A DNA stretch of 64,000 nt from Kumtagia sp964244725 (GTDB taxonomy: Bacteria; Pseudomonadota; Alphaproteobacteria; Rhizobiales; Rhizobiaceae). The translations under genes were made by a program, and so were the position numbers. The stretch is taken from NCBI GenBank assembly GCA_964244725.1, contig CAXTJQ010000002.1:124001-188000 (forward strand), written 5' to 3'. Positions 9,183-19,869 of this stretch are shown here, piece after piece. A model generated the notes under the pieces. That model ran no database searches. It worked only from the letters and a program-made list of their open reading frames with translations, and was not told the DNA's origin. How positions within the stretch are numbered: the stretch's first letter is position 1; every line of letters starts with the position of its first letter.

Positions 9183-10615
9183 CGCTGCTCTGGACGTCCA
9201 CCGACCTCGTCGCCGCGATGGACGGGAGGCCGATCGGCGCGCAGCCGGCGGGCATCACCGGCATTTCGATCGACAGCCGCTCGCTGAACCCGGGCGAGGC
9301 GTTCTTCGCCATCAGGGGCGAGACGATGGACGGCCACGACTTCGCAACCGCCGCGATCAAGGCGGGGGCCGCCGTTCTGGTCGTCTCCGAAGGCAAGCTG
9401 CCCGCGCTGGGGCGCCTGACCGCGCCGATGATCGTCGTGCCGGATGTGCTCGCCGCGCTCGAAAAGCTGGGAATGGCGGCGCGGACGCGGTCGCGCGCCA
9501 AGATCATCGCGGTCACCGGGTCGGTCGGCAAGACGACGACCAAGGAGGCGCTGCGCCATGTGCTGAGCGCAGACGGCAAAGTCCATGCTTCGGACAAGTC
9601 CTTCAACAATCACTGGGGCGTGCCGCTGACGCTGGCGCGGATGCCGGCCGACTGCCACTACGCCGTCTTCGAGATCGGCATGAACCATCCCGGCGAAATC
9701 CGGCCGCTGGTCAAAATGGTCCGCCCCCACGTCGCGATCGTGACGCTGATCGCGGCGGCGCACCTCGGGTTCTTCGACAGCCTCGACGAGATCGCCCGCG
9801 CCAAGGCGGAAATCTTCGAGGGCCTGGAGCCCAACGGCTACGCGCTGCTCAACCGCGACGACGAGCGCTGGAAGCTGCTCGACCGCCTGGCGCACGAGCG
9901 CGGCGTGGGCCACATCGTCGGTTTCGGCGAAAGCGCCCGCGCGCAGTTCCGCCTCATCAAATGCCAGCTTGCGGGCGACCACTCCGACATTTCCGTCAAG
10001 TTCGCCGGCAAGGTGGTCGATGCGCGCGTCGGCGCGCCGGGACGGCATATCGTCCAGAACGTCCTCGCCGTGCTCGGCGCGGCCCGGCTGGTGGGCGCCG
10101 ACATGACGAAGGTCATCGTCGCGCTCGGCACGCTGGAGCCGGAAAGCGGCCGGGGCAAGCGTCACCGGCTCGACGCCGACGACGGCGGCGCGTTCACGCT
10201 GATCGACGAGAGCTACAACGCCAATCCGGCCTCGATGAAGGCGGCGCTCGAACTGCTCGAATCGACGCCGGTGGCGGATCCCGGCCGCCGCATCGCCGTG
10301 CTCGGCGACATGCTGGAACTCGGCGACCATTCGGCCAGGCTGCACGCCGACCTCGCGGCCGTCCTGTCCGCCACTCATGCCGATATCATCATGCTTGCCG
10401 GCCCGCACATGAAGGGCCTGTCCGAGTCGCTTCCGGAAGGCGTGCGGCAGGAATATCGATCCTCGGCCGAGGATCTCGAGCCGATCCTGCTCGACACCGT
10501 CAAACCGGGCGACGTGGTGATGGTCAAATCGTCCAAGGGGATCGGCTTTTCCAAGCTGGTCGAAGCGCTCCTCCACCGGTTTCCGGCGCATGCCGGCGGC
10601 CAGAAGCTGCACTGA
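9179..10615 (+). CDS. murF: UDP-MurNAc-tripeptide:D-alanyl-D-alanine ligase
   Basis: 478 aa Mur ligase that joins D-Ala-D-Ala to UDP-MurNAc-tripeptide. P-loop GSVGKTTTKE starts at residue 114; the central FNNHWGVPLTLARM and EIGMNHPGEI blocks and the C-terminal DESYNANPASMKAAL segment are family hallmarks. The start overlaps the murE stop (ATGA). It uses the product of Ddl, which is encoded later in the same cluster. Confidence 0.96.
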   Translation: MTLLWTSTDLVAAMDGRPIGAQPAGITGISIDSRSLNPGEAFFAIRGETMDGHDFATAAIKAGAAVLVVSEGKLPALGRLTAPMIVVPDVLAALEKLGMAARTRSRAKIIAVTGSVGKTTTKEALRHVLSADGKVHASDKSFNNHWGVPLTLARMPADCHYAVFEIGMNHPGEIRPLVKMVRPHVAIVTLIAAAHLGFFDSLDEIARAKAEIFEGLEPNGYALLNRDDERWKLLDRLAHERGVGHIVGFGESARAQFRLIKCQLAGDHSDISVKFAGKVVDARVGAPGRHIVQNVLAVLGAARLVGADMTKVIVALGTLEPESGRGKRHRLDADDGGAFTLIDESYNANPASMKAALELLESTPVADPGRRIAVLGDMLELGDHSARLHADLAAVLSATHADIIMLAGPHMKGLSESLPEGVRQEYRSSAEDLEPILLDTVKPGDVVMVKSSKGIGFSKLVEALLHRFPAHAGGQKLH

Positions 10616-10633
10616 GCGGACCCCGGGGGAAGA

Positions 10634-11716
10634 ATGCTCACGCTGCTCGTCGATTTCGATGACAAGGTCTCGCTTTTCAACGTCTTCCGCTACATCACCT
10701 TCCGCACCGGCGGGGCGCTGATCACGGCCGCGCTGATCGTCTTCATCTTCGGGCCGGGAATTATCGATTCGCTGCGGCTGCGGCAGGGCAAGGGGCAGCC
10801 GATCCGCGCCGACGGGCCGCAGACGCATTTCAAGAAGGCCGGCACGCCGACGATGGGCGGTCTGATGATCATGAGCGGGATCGTCGGCTCGTCGCTGCTG
10901 TGGGCCAACATCACGAGCGTCTACGTCTGGGTCGTGCTATTCGTGACGCTTGGCTTCGGCGCGGTCGGCTTCTACGACGATTACAAGAAGGTGACGAAGC
11001 AATCGCATCTCGGCCTGTCCGGCAAGGCGCGGCTGGCGATCGAGTTCGCCATCGCGGGGATCGCCGCCTTCGTCATCATGCGCAACGGTCAGGTGCCGTT
11101 CTCGTCCTCGCTGACCTTCCCGTTCGTCAAGGACTTCCTCTACAATCTGGGCTGGTTCTTCATCCCGTTCTCCTGCGTCGTGGTGGTCGGCGCGGGCAAC
11201 GCGGTCAACCTGACGGACGGCCTCGACGGGCTGGCGATCGTGCCGATCATGATCGCGGCGGCGTCCTTCGGCGTCATCGCTTATCTGTCCGGCAACGCGG
11301 TGTTCGCCGAGTATCTGCAGATCCATTTCGTGCCCGGCACGGGCGAACTCGCGGTGATCCTCGGCGCGGTCATCGGCGCCGGCCTCGGCTTCCTCTGGTT
11401 CAACGCGCCGCCCGCCGCCATCTTCATGGGCGACACGGGTTCGCTCGCCATGGGCGGCCTGATCGGCACCGTGGCGGTCGCGACCAAGCACGAGATCGTG
11501 CTCGCCATCGTCGGCGGCCTGTTCGTGATGGAAGCGCTGTCGGTCATCATCCAGGTCGGGTTCTTCAAGATGACCGGCCGGCGCGTCTTCCTGATGGCGC
11601 CGATTCACCACCATTTCGAAAAACTGGGCTGGACCGAGAGCCAGGTCGTGATCCGCTTCTGGATCATCGCCGTCATTCTCGCGCTCGTCGGCCTGTCGAG
11701 CCTGAAGCTGCGGTAA
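10634..11716 (+). CDS. mraY: Phospho-MurNAc-pentapeptide transferase
   Basis: 360 aa integral membrane enzyme that transfers phospho-MurNAc-pentapeptide to undecaprenyl phosphate, giving lipid I. About ten transmembrane helices. Conserved cytoplasmic motifs: FYDDYKK near residue 114 (the DD pair), NAVNLTDGLDGLA near 190, FMGDTGSLA near 265, and the HHHFEKLGW loop near 325, all needed for activity in the family. It is preceded by a GGGGGAAG-type ribosome site. The TAA stop overlaps the murD ATG. Confidence 0.97.
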   Translation: MLTLLVDFDDKVSLFNVFRYITFRTGGALITAALIVFIFGPGIIDSLRLRQGKGQPIRADGPQTHFKKAGTPTMGGLMIMSGIVGSSLLWANITSVYVWVVLFVTLGFGAVGFYDDYKKVTKQSHLGLSGKARLAIEFAIAGIAAFVIMRNGQVPFSSSLTFPFVKDFLYNLGWFFIPFSCVVVVGAGNAVNLTDGLDGLAIVPIMIAAASFGVIAYLSGNAVFAEYLQIHFVPGTGELAVILGAVIGAGLGFLWFNAPPAAIFMGDTGSLAMGGLIGTVAVATKHEIVLAIVGGLFVMEALSVIIQVGFFKMTGRRVFLMAPIHHHFEKLGWTESQVVIRFWIIAVILALVGLSSLKLR

Positions 11717-13116
11717 TGATCGCCGCGCGCTCCTTTGCCGGCCGGAAGGTCGCCCTGTTCGGCCTCGGCGGCTCGGGCGTCGCCACCGCGCGCGCCTTGA
11801 TGGAGGGCGGGGCGGAAGTGCTGGCCTGGGACGACAATCCGGGCAGCGTCGCCAACGCCGCCGGGCAATCGATCCCGACCGCCGACCTGCGCGGCGCGGA
11901 GTGGAGCGGGTTCTCGAGCTTCGTGCTGTCGCCCGGCGTGCCGCTTACCCATCCAAAGCCGCACTGGACCGTCGAGCTGGCGCGGGGCGCCGGCGTCGAG
12001 ATTATCGGCGACGTCGAGTTGTTCGCGCGCGAGCGCACGAGCCAGGCCCCCAACGCGCCGTTCATCGGCATCACCGGCACCAACGGCAAATCGACGACGA
12101 CGGCGCTCACGGCGCATATCCTCAGCGCCGCCGGCCGCGACACGCAGATGGGCGGCAATATCGGCCGCGCGGTGATGACGCTCGATGCGCTTCGGGACGA
12201 CCGCTTCTATGTGGTGGAGTGCTCGTCCTACCAGGTCGATCTCTCGCCCTCGATCAACCCGACGGCCGGCGTGCTGCTCAACGTCACGCCCGACCATCTC
12301 GACCGGCATGGCACGATCCAGCACTACGCCTCGATCAAGGAGCGGCTGGTCTCGGGCAGCGAGACGGCGATCATCGGCGTCGACGACATTTTTTGCCAGC
12401 AGATCGCCGACATGCTGGAAAAAGCCGGCAAGGAGGTTATCCGCATCTCCAAGCGCCTGCCGCTGACCGACGGCTATTTCGCCGACGGCGCGGACCTGAT
12501 GGAGGCCAGGGACGGGCACTACGAGCGCATCGGGTTCCTGGAGGGCATCGGCTCGCTGCGCGGCCAGCACAACGCGCAGAATGCGCTCGCCGCACTTGCG
12601 GCCTGCCTGAAGGTCGGGCTCGATCTGGGCGAAATCCAATCGGGCCTCGAAAGCTTCCCCGGTCTCGCGCACAGGATGGAGCAGGTCGGGCGCAAGGACC
12701 ACGTCCTCTTCGTCAACGATTCCAAGGCGACCAATGCCGACGCCTGCGCGCCCGCGCTGTCGAGCTTTCCGCGCATCTACTGGATCGCCGGTGGATTGGC
12801 CAAAGAAGGCGGCATCGAGCCCCTGCGCTCCTATTTTCCGCGCATCGCCAAGGCCTATCTGATCGGCGAGGCGGCGCCGGCCTTCTCGGCGACCCTCGGC
12901 GAAGCGGTGCCTTACGAGATATCCGGCACGCTGGCGGCCGCCATCGACCATGCCGCGAGCGACGCGGCGCAGGACGAAGACGGCGAGGCCGTGGTGCTGC
13001 TCTCCCCGGCTTGCGCAAGCTTCGACCAGTACAAGAACTTCGAAGTGCGCGGCGACGCCTTCCGGGCCGCCGTGCAATCGATCGACCACGTCGTCCCGAT
13101 CGGAGGGAAATGCTGA
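11716..13116 (+). CDS. murD: UDP-N-acetylmuramoyl-L-alanine:D-glutamate ligase
   Basis: 466 aa cytoplasmic ligase adding D-Glu to UDP-MurNAc-L-Ala. The N-terminal Rossmann part begins FGLGGSGVA; the P-loop GTNGKS is at 121-126; VVECSSYQVD and NDSKATNADA are the usual substrate and nucleotide blocks. The ATG at 11716 overlaps the mraY stop by one base (TAATG). The frame is open further upstream, inside mraY, but that portion is a shadow. Confidence 0.96.
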   Translation: MIAARSFAGRKVALFGLGGSGVATARALMEGGAEVLAWDDNPGSVANAAGQSIPTADLRGAEWSGFSSFVLSPGVPLTHPKPHWTVELARGAGVEIIGDVELFARERTSQAPNAPFIGITGTNGKSTTTALTAHILSAAGRDTQMGGNIGRAVMTLDALRDDRFYVVECSSYQVDLSPSINPTAGVLLNVTPDHLDRHGTIQHYASIKERLVSGSETAIIGVDDIFCQQIADMLEKAGKEVIRISKRLPLTDGYFADGADLMEARDGHYERIGFLEGIGSLRGQHNAQNALAALAACLKVGLDLGEIQSGLESFPGLAHRMEQVGRKDHVLFVNDSKATNADACAPALSSFPRIYWIAGGLAKEGGIEPLRSYFPRIAKAYLIGEAAPAFSATLGEAVPYEISGTLAAAIDHAASDAAQDEDGEAVVLLSPACASFDQYKNFEVRGDAFRAAVQSIDHVVPIGGKC

Positions 13117-14270
13117 TGCAAAGCCGCCTGGATCGCAGCCCCGTCGCCGTCTGGTGGCGCACGATCGACCGCTGGTTCCTCGCCGCTTTCCTGTCGCTGA
13201 TGGGATTGGGCGTCATTCTGTCCTTCGCCGCGAGCCCCGCGGTCGCGCAGCGCATCGGGCTCGACAGCTTCCATTTCGCCAAGCTGCACATCATCTACAT
13301 GATCCCGGCCGTGGGCGCGCTGATCGGCGTCTCGTTCCTGACGCCGCGCCAGGTGCGGCGGATGGCGTTGATCATGCTCGGCGTCGCGCTGCTGCTCATG
13401 GTGGCCGTGCTGTTCGTGGGCGTGGAAGTGAAGGGCGCGCACCGCTGGGTGTCGTTCGCCGGCGTTTCGATCCAGCCATCCGAATTCCTCAAGCCGGCCT
13501 TCGTGATCGTCTGCGCGTGGCTATTCGCGGAGAAGGCGCGCAATCCGGGCATTCCGGGCAATCTGCTCGCCATGATGCTTCTTGGCGTCGTCGTGTCGCT
13601 GCTGGTGCTGCAGCCCGATCTCGGCCAGACGATCCTGACGACCGCGACGTGGGGCATCATGTTCTTCATGGCCGGCATGCCGTGGATCTGGATCGTCGGG
13701 ATCGGCTCGCTGGCCGCGTTCGGCGCGTTCGGCGCCTACGTCGCCTTCGACCATGTCGCGGGACGCGTCGATCGGTTCCTGACCGGCGAGGGCGACACCT
13801 TCCAGGTCGACATGGGCCGAGAGGCGCTGATCAACGGACACGCATTCGGAGTCGGGCCGGGCGAGGGCGTCTTCAAGAAGATGATTCCGGACGCGCATGC
13901 CGACTTCGTCTTCGCGGTCGCCGGCGAGGAGTACGGGCTGGTCATGTGCTTCGCGATCATGTCGATCTTCGCCTTCATCGTGCTGCGCGGACTCAACACC
14001 GCCTTGCGCGAGCAGGACGATTTCACGCGTTACGCCGTCTCGGGGCTGGTCGTGGTGTTCGGCTTCCAGTCGATCATCAACATGGGCGTCAACCTCCAGA
14101 TGATGCCGGCCAAGGGCATGACGCTGCCGTTCATCTCCTATGGCGGCTCGTCGCTCATCGCCATCGCCATTTCGATGGGCATGGTGCTCGCGCTGACGCG
14201 CAAGAAGCCGATGCGCCGCAAGCAGCCCGGACTGACGATGCTGGCGCAGCACGCGCTGGCCGCGGAATAG
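13116..14270 (+). CDS. ftsW: Peptidoglycan glycosyltransferase FtsW
   Basis: 384 aa SEDS-family polymerase with about ten transmembrane helices that builds septal glycan strands together with FtsI. Signatures: HRWVSFAGVSIQPSEFLKPA near residue 110, the QPDLGQTIL block, and the late MLPAKGMTLP-like segment (MMPAKGMTLPFISYGGSS). Two ATGs compete, 13110 and 13116; the GGAGGG site at 13102-13107 is only two bases from the first but eight from the second, so 13116 is preferred. It overlaps the murD stop by one base. Confidence 0.95.
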   Translation: MQSRLDRSPVAVWWRTIDRWFLAAFLSLMGLGVILSFAASPAVAQRIGLDSFHFAKLHIIYMIPAVGALIGVSFLTPRQVRRMALIMLGVALLLMVAVLFVGVEVKGAHRWVSFAGVSIQPSEFLKPAFVIVCAWLFAEKARNPGIPGNLLAMMLLGVVVSLLVLQPDLGQTILTTATWGIMFFMAGMPWIWIVGIGSLAAFGAFGAYVAFDHVAGRVDRFLTGEGDTFQVDMGREALINGHAFGVGPGEGVFKKMIPDAHADFVFAVAGEEYGLVMCFAIMSIFAFIVLRGLNTALREQDDFTRYAVSGLVVVFGFQSIINMGVNLQMMPAKGMTLPFISYGGSSLIAIAISMGMVLALTRKKPMRRKQPGLTMLAQHALAAE

Positions 14271-14271
14271 G

Positions 14272-15395
14272 ATGACGCGGGGCGCGATCCTTCTCGCGGC
14301 GGGCGGCACCGGCGGGCATCTGTTTCCGGCCGAGGCGCTGGCGCACGAACTGCTGCTGCGCGGCTGGACCGTGCATCTGGCGACCGACGACCGCGCCGAG
14401 CGCTACGCGGGCGGTTTCCCGGCCAGCGAGGTCCATCCGATCTCTTCGGCGACGATCGGCGCGCGCAACCCGTTCGCGCTTGCCGCGTCCTTCTGGAGGA
14501 TCTGGCGCGGGGTGCGGCAGGCTTCGGCGGTGATCAGGCGGATCAAGCCGGAAGCCGTCGTCGGCTTCGGCGGCTACCCGACGCTGCCGCCGCTCTACGC
14601 GGCGACCCTGCGCAGGACGCCGACACTCATTCACGAGCAGAACGCAGTCATGGGCCGCGCCAACAAGGCGCTCGCGGGCCGCGTCGATGCGATCGCCGGC
14701 GGATTCCTGCAGGGGGGATCCGAGGGCGTGGCGGCCAAGATCGTGACGACCGGCAACCCGGTGCGCCCGGCCGTGCTCGACGCCGCGCGCCATCCCTACG
14801 CGCCTTCCGAGGGCGACGACGCGTTTCGCCTGCTCGTTTTCGGCGGCAGCCAGGGCGCGCAGTTTTTCGCCGACGCCATGCCGGAAGCGATCGGCAAACT
14901 CGACGCCAGTACGCGCAAACGCCTCAGGGTCACGCAGCAGGCGCGCGCCGAGGACATGGAGCGGGTCAAGGCCGGATATCGGGATCTCGGCGTCCCGGCG
15001 GAGGTCTCTCCGTTCTTCACCAACATGGCCGCGCGCATGGCGGCCTCGCATCTGGTGATGTCGCGGTCTGGCGCGTCGACGGTCTCGGAGATTGCCGTGA
15101 TCGGGCGGCCGGCGATCTTCGTGCCGTATCCCTTCGCGCTCGATCACGACCAGGCCGCGAACGCCGCGTCGCTGGCAGCCTTCGGCGGCGGCGAGGTCCA
15201 CCCTCAGGCGACGCTCTCGTCGGACCGCATCGCCGAACTGATCGGCGGCCTGATGGCCGATCCGGGCCGCCTGGGCGCGATGGCGGCCGCCGCCAAGCGC
15301 GCCGGAAAGCCCGATGCGACGCGATTGCTCGCCGACCTGACAGAGGCTATTGCCGCGCGCAGGACGATCGCGGACATAAAGCAGAGGTTGCGGTC

Positions 15396-15399
<4 letters not shown>
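14272..15399 (+). CDS. murG: Undecaprenyldiphospho-muramoylpentapeptide GlcNAc-transferase
   Basis: 375 aa GT28 glycosyltransferase converting lipid I to lipid II on the cytoplasmic membrane face. The glycine-rich loop GGTGGH at 11-16 opens the N-domain; GFGGYPTLPPLYAA and the second G-loop FGGSQGAQFF, plus SRSGASTVSEIAVIGRPAIF in the C-domain, are the family motifs. It begins one base after the ftsW stop and overlaps murC by 4 bases. Confidence 0.97.
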
Positions 15400-16810
<1,411 letters not shown>

Positions 16811-16814
<4 letters not shown>

Positions 16815-17776
16815 CGCGCGGCCAAATGCTTCTTGCGTCGCTCGGTGACAAGCTTTCCGATCTACGCGGGCGCATCACGCCCGATGCCGAGATGGACAAG
16901 ATCACATGGTTCCGGGCCGGCGGCACGGCGGATGCGCTGTTCCAGCCCGCGGACGAGGCCGATCTCGCGGCGTTCTTGAAGGCGCTGCCGCCCGACGCGC
17001 CGCTGACGGTCGTGGGCATCGGTTCCAACCTGCTTGTCCGCAGCGGCGGCATCCACGGCTTCGTCGTCCGCCTGTCCGCCAAGGGCTTCGGCGAAGCGGA
17101 GATCATTGCGCCGACCCGCATTCGGGCCGGTGCGGCGACCCCGGACAAGCGCGTCGCGGCGCTGGCGCTCGAAGCCGGCATCGGCGGGTTCCATTTCTAT
17201 CACGGGATTCCCGGCGGCATCGGCGGCGCGCTGCGCATGAACGCCGGAGCCAACGGCGTCGAGACGCGCGAGCGCGTCGTGGAGGTGCGGGCGTTCGACC
17301 GGCGGGGCGAACGCCATGTCTTCACCAACGCCGAAATGGGCTATGCCTATCGCCATTCGGCGGTCCCAGACCAGTTCATCTTCACCTCCGTAACCCTCGA
17401 AGGCTATCGCGAAACGCAGGAAACGATCCGGGCCGCGATGGACGCCGTGCAGACCCATCGCGAGACGGTCCAGCCGATCCGCGAGAAGACCGGCGGCTCG
17501 ACCTTCAAGAACCCCGAGGGGACATCGGCATGGAAGGAAATCGACAGGGCCGGATGTCGCGGCCTGATGATCGGCGGCGCGCAGATGTCACCAATGCACT
17601 GCAATTTCATGATCAACGTTGGCAACGCAACCGGCTATGACCTTGAATATCTTGGTGAAACCGTTCGTGCACGCGTGCTCGAAACATCCGGCATACGGCT
17701 GCACTGGGAGATCAAGCGGCTTGGCCGTTTCAAGCCGGGCTACGAAGTCGATCCCTTCCTCGGGCGACTCCTCTAG
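16811..17776 (+). CDS. murB: UDP-N-acetylenolpyruvoylglucosamine reductase
   Basis: 321 aa FAD enzyme reducing the enolpyruvyl group to make UDP-MurNAc. FAD-binding VGIGSNLLVRSGG near residue 66, GIPGGIGGALRMNAGA near 135, and GGSTFKNP near 230, which contains the catalytic Ser of the shorter MurB type that lacks the extra E. coli-like loop. The ATG at 16811 overlaps the murC stop (ATGA) and is preferred over a frame opening at 16757 inside murC. Confidence 0.96.
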
Positions 17777-17883
17777 GCCGAGGCGGCCCGAACCCTGCGC
17801 GAGGCTTGCGTAGTGAGTCCGAAAAGCCATAGCGCACCCACCGCGTGGCTCATGCCGGCAATCAAGGCTTGCCACGGATTCAT
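17773..17883 (-). CDS. Possible 36-aa membrane microprotein between murB and ddl (tentative)
   Basis: An ATG-initiated frame on the minus strand fills the murB-ddl gap and overlaps the murB stop by 4 bases. It encodes one hydrophobic helix (ALIAGMSHAVGALWLFGL) followed by a basic tail (ASRRVRAA), a composition seen in real single-pass microproteins. No good ribosome binding site is visible upstream, and a chance frame of this length is easy to find, so it is offered only as a candidate. Confidence 0.2.
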   Translation of the reverse strand: MNPWQALIAGMSHAVGALWLFGLTTQASRRVRAASA

Positions 17884-18013
17884 CGGTCTGATTCTGTAAG
17901 GCCGTAGCGTTTCCTGATTTGCGTCCGACTTTTTTTGCCCGGCAAGGGGCCTTGCCGGCGCGCTCGGACTCTGTCCGGAATCGAGGCTTCGAGAGAGGCT
18001 GAAAGGGGATTGC

Positions 18014-18946
18014 GTGAGTCAATCGGCCAAGCACGTCGCGGTTCTCCATGGAGGTTTTTCGTCCGAGCGGCCGGTGTCGCTGTCGTCCGGGAACGCCTGT
18101 GCCGATGCTCTCGAGGCCGAGGGCTACCAGGTCACCCGCGTCGATGTCGGCCGCGATATCGCAAGCGTGCTTGCCGAACTCCGCCCGGACGCCGCGTTCA
18201 ACGCCCTGCACGGACCCTACGGCGAGGACGGGACGATCCAGGGCATCCTCGAATATCTCGAAATTCCCTACACGCATTCGGGCGTGCTGGCCTCGGCGCT
18301 GGCGATGAACAAGGAGCAGGCCAAGCGGGTCGCCAAGGCAACGGGCATTCCCGTCTCCGAATCGCGCGTCATGGACCGACGCTCGATCCGCAACGACCAT
18401 CCGATGAAACCGCCCTATGTCATCAAGCCGGTCAACGAAGGATCGAGCTTCGGCGTGGTGATCGTCAAGGAGGGCCAGTCCTTCCCGCCGCAGGCGGTGG
18501 CGTCGCCGGACTGGAAATACGGCGACCGCGTGATGGTCGAACGCTACGTGCACGGGCGAGAACTCACCTGCGCGGTGATGGGCGACGTGGCGCTCGGCGT
18601 GTGCGAAATCGTGCCGACCGGTCACGCCTTCTACGATTACGACTCCAAATACGTGGCAGGCGGATCAAAACACGTTTGCCCGGCTAAAATTTCACTAAAT
18701 ATTTACCAAAAAATACAGACACTGTCCCTCAAGGCTCATCAAGCGATCGGGTGCCGGGGCGTGTCCCGGTCAGACTTTCGATATGACGACCGCCACTCCG
18801 AAAATGGCGAGGTCATCTGGCTCGAAGTCAACACCCAGCCCGGGATGACGCCGACGTCGCTCGTTCCGGAAATCGCCGCCGAGGCCGGTCATTCCTTCGG
18901 TGAGTTGCTGAGTTGGATGGTGGAGGACGCGTCGTGTTTGCGTTAA
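18014..18946 (+). CDS. ddl: D-alanine:D-alanine ligase
   Basis: 310 aa ATP-grasp enzyme making D-Ala-D-Ala for MurF. Begins at GTG, seven bases behind a good ribosome site AAAGGGGA, at the MSQSAKHVAVLHGG position expected for Ddl. NALHGPYGEDGTIQG near residue 68, HSGVLASALAMNKEQAK near 92 and the magnesium-binding EVNTQPGMTPTSL near the end are conserved. Codons 219-235 are strikingly AT-rich compared with the rest of the gene, which hints at an overlapping control element. It follows a 237-bp gap, so it may carry its own promoter. Confidence 0.96.
   Translation: MSQSAKHVAVLHGGFSSERPVSLSSGNACADALEAEGYQVTRVDVGRDIASVLAELRPDAAFNALHGPYGEDGTIQGILEYLEIPYTHSGVLASALAMNKEQAKRVAKATGIPVSESRVMDRRSIRNDHPMKPPYVIKPVNEGSSFGVVIVKEGQSFPPQAVASPDWKYGDRVMVERYVHGRELTCAVMGDVALGVCEIVPTGHAFYDYDSKYVAGGSKHVCPAKISLNIYQKIQTLSLKAHQAIGCRGVSRSDFRYDDRHSENGEVIWLEVNTQPGMTPTSLVPEIAAEAGHSFGELLSWMVEDASCLR
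18684..18698 (+). promoter_or_regulatory. Candidate CtrA-like box inside ddl, upstream of ftsQAZ
   Basis: CTAA-N7-CTAA, one mismatch per half-site from the CtrA consensus TTAA-N7-TTAA, within an AT-rich run at 18684-18718 that stands out in this high-GC gene. It lies about 240 bp before the ftsQ start. CtrA control of division genes is known in alphaproteobacteria; binding here is inference. Confidence 0.3.
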
Positions 18947-19869
18947 GAGCAGGTCAGGACAGGCGCGGGCCGGGGCGCCCCGCTCCGGACGGATCGCGTT
19001 TCGCAGACCGCTTCGTCCTGCCGCGGGCGTTGCGCCGCCCCGCGCGCCTGCTCTCGCGCCTCGGCACCGGCGATTTCGTGCCGCCGCGCTACGCCGCCAC
19101 GGTCGCCACCGCGCTCATATTCGGCGCGACGGGGCTCTACGGTTCCTATCTCGGCGGCGAGCTTCCGGGCGTCGCCCAGGCCGTCACCGCGCGCACCGGG
19201 TTCGCCGTCGACCAGATCCGCGTCGTCGGCCATCGCGAGACCTCGGAAATCGACGTGCTCGAAAAACTCGAACTGTCCGGCTGGACCTCGCTGATCGGTT
19301 TCGACGTCGACGCCGCGCTCGACCGGGTCAAAACGCTGCCATGGATCGCCGACGCGTCGGTGCGCAAGGTCTATCCCGAAACGCTCGAGGTTCGCATCGA
19401 GGAGCGCCGGCCATTCGCCGTCTGGCAGCAGGGAACGCAGCTTTCGATCATCGGCGAGACGGGCGACGTCATCGTGCCGTTCACGGGCGGCCGCGCCCGG
19501 ATCCTGCCGCTCGTGGTCGGCGCGGGCGCCGGCGAGCGGGCCGCGAGCTTCATCCGCGAAGTCGCCAACTATCCGAAGCTCGCAGACCGGGTGAAGGGCT
19601 ATATCCTCATCGCCGAGCGGCGCTGGGACCTGCGCCTCGACAACGGCATCACGGTCAAGCTTCCCGAAACGGGCGAGGAGGAGGCGATCGCCGAACTGCT
19701 GCGCGTCGACAGGGAGCAGGGCCTTTTCAACCGCGATCTCGTCTCCGTCGACATGCGCTTTCCCGACCGCATGGTGGTGAAGCTCTCCGCCGCCGCCGCC
19801 GAAAGCCGCCAGGCCTTTCTGGCCGATGCGAAGTCCAAGAAGGCCAAGCCGGAGAAGAAGCGCACATGA
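18934..19869 (+). CDS. ftsQ: Cell division protein FtsQ
   Basis: 311 aa bitopic divisome protein. A basic cytoplasmic N-terminus (about 50 residues) is followed by one transmembrane helix (ATALIFGATGLYGSYL) and a POTRA domain starting IRVVGHRETSEIDVLEKL, then the FtsQ beta domain (SVRKVYPETLEVRIEERRP). GTG 18934 is chosen as start because GGAGG at 18922-18926 lies seven bases ahead; it overlaps the end of ddl by 13 bases. The C-terminus is Lys-rich. Confidence 0.92.
   Translation: MFALRAGQDRRGPGRPAPDGSRFADRFVLPRALRRPARLLSRLGTGDFVPPRYAATVATALIFGATGLYGSYLGGELPGVAQAVTARTGFAVDQIRVVGHRETSEIDVLEKLELSGWTSLIGFDVDAALDRVKTLPWIADASVRKVYPETLEVRIEERRPFAVWQQGTQLSIIGETGDVIVPFTGGRARILPLVVGAGAGERAASFIREVANYPKLADRVKGYILIAERRWDLRLDNGITVKLPETGEEEAIAELLRVDREQGLFNRDLVSVDMRFPDRMVVKLSAAAAESRQAFLADAKSKKAKPEKKRT

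Noticed and set aside
8771..10828. 685-codon open frame antisense to murE, murF and mraY
   Set aside because: Spans three certain genes on the other strand and has typical GC-shadow composition with no recognisable motif.
17939..17958. Perfect stem CCGGCAAGG/CCTTGCCGG before ddl as a terminator of murB
   Set aside because: The T-run lies before rather than after the stem on the + strand, so it does not have terminator geometry; it may merely be a structured leader.
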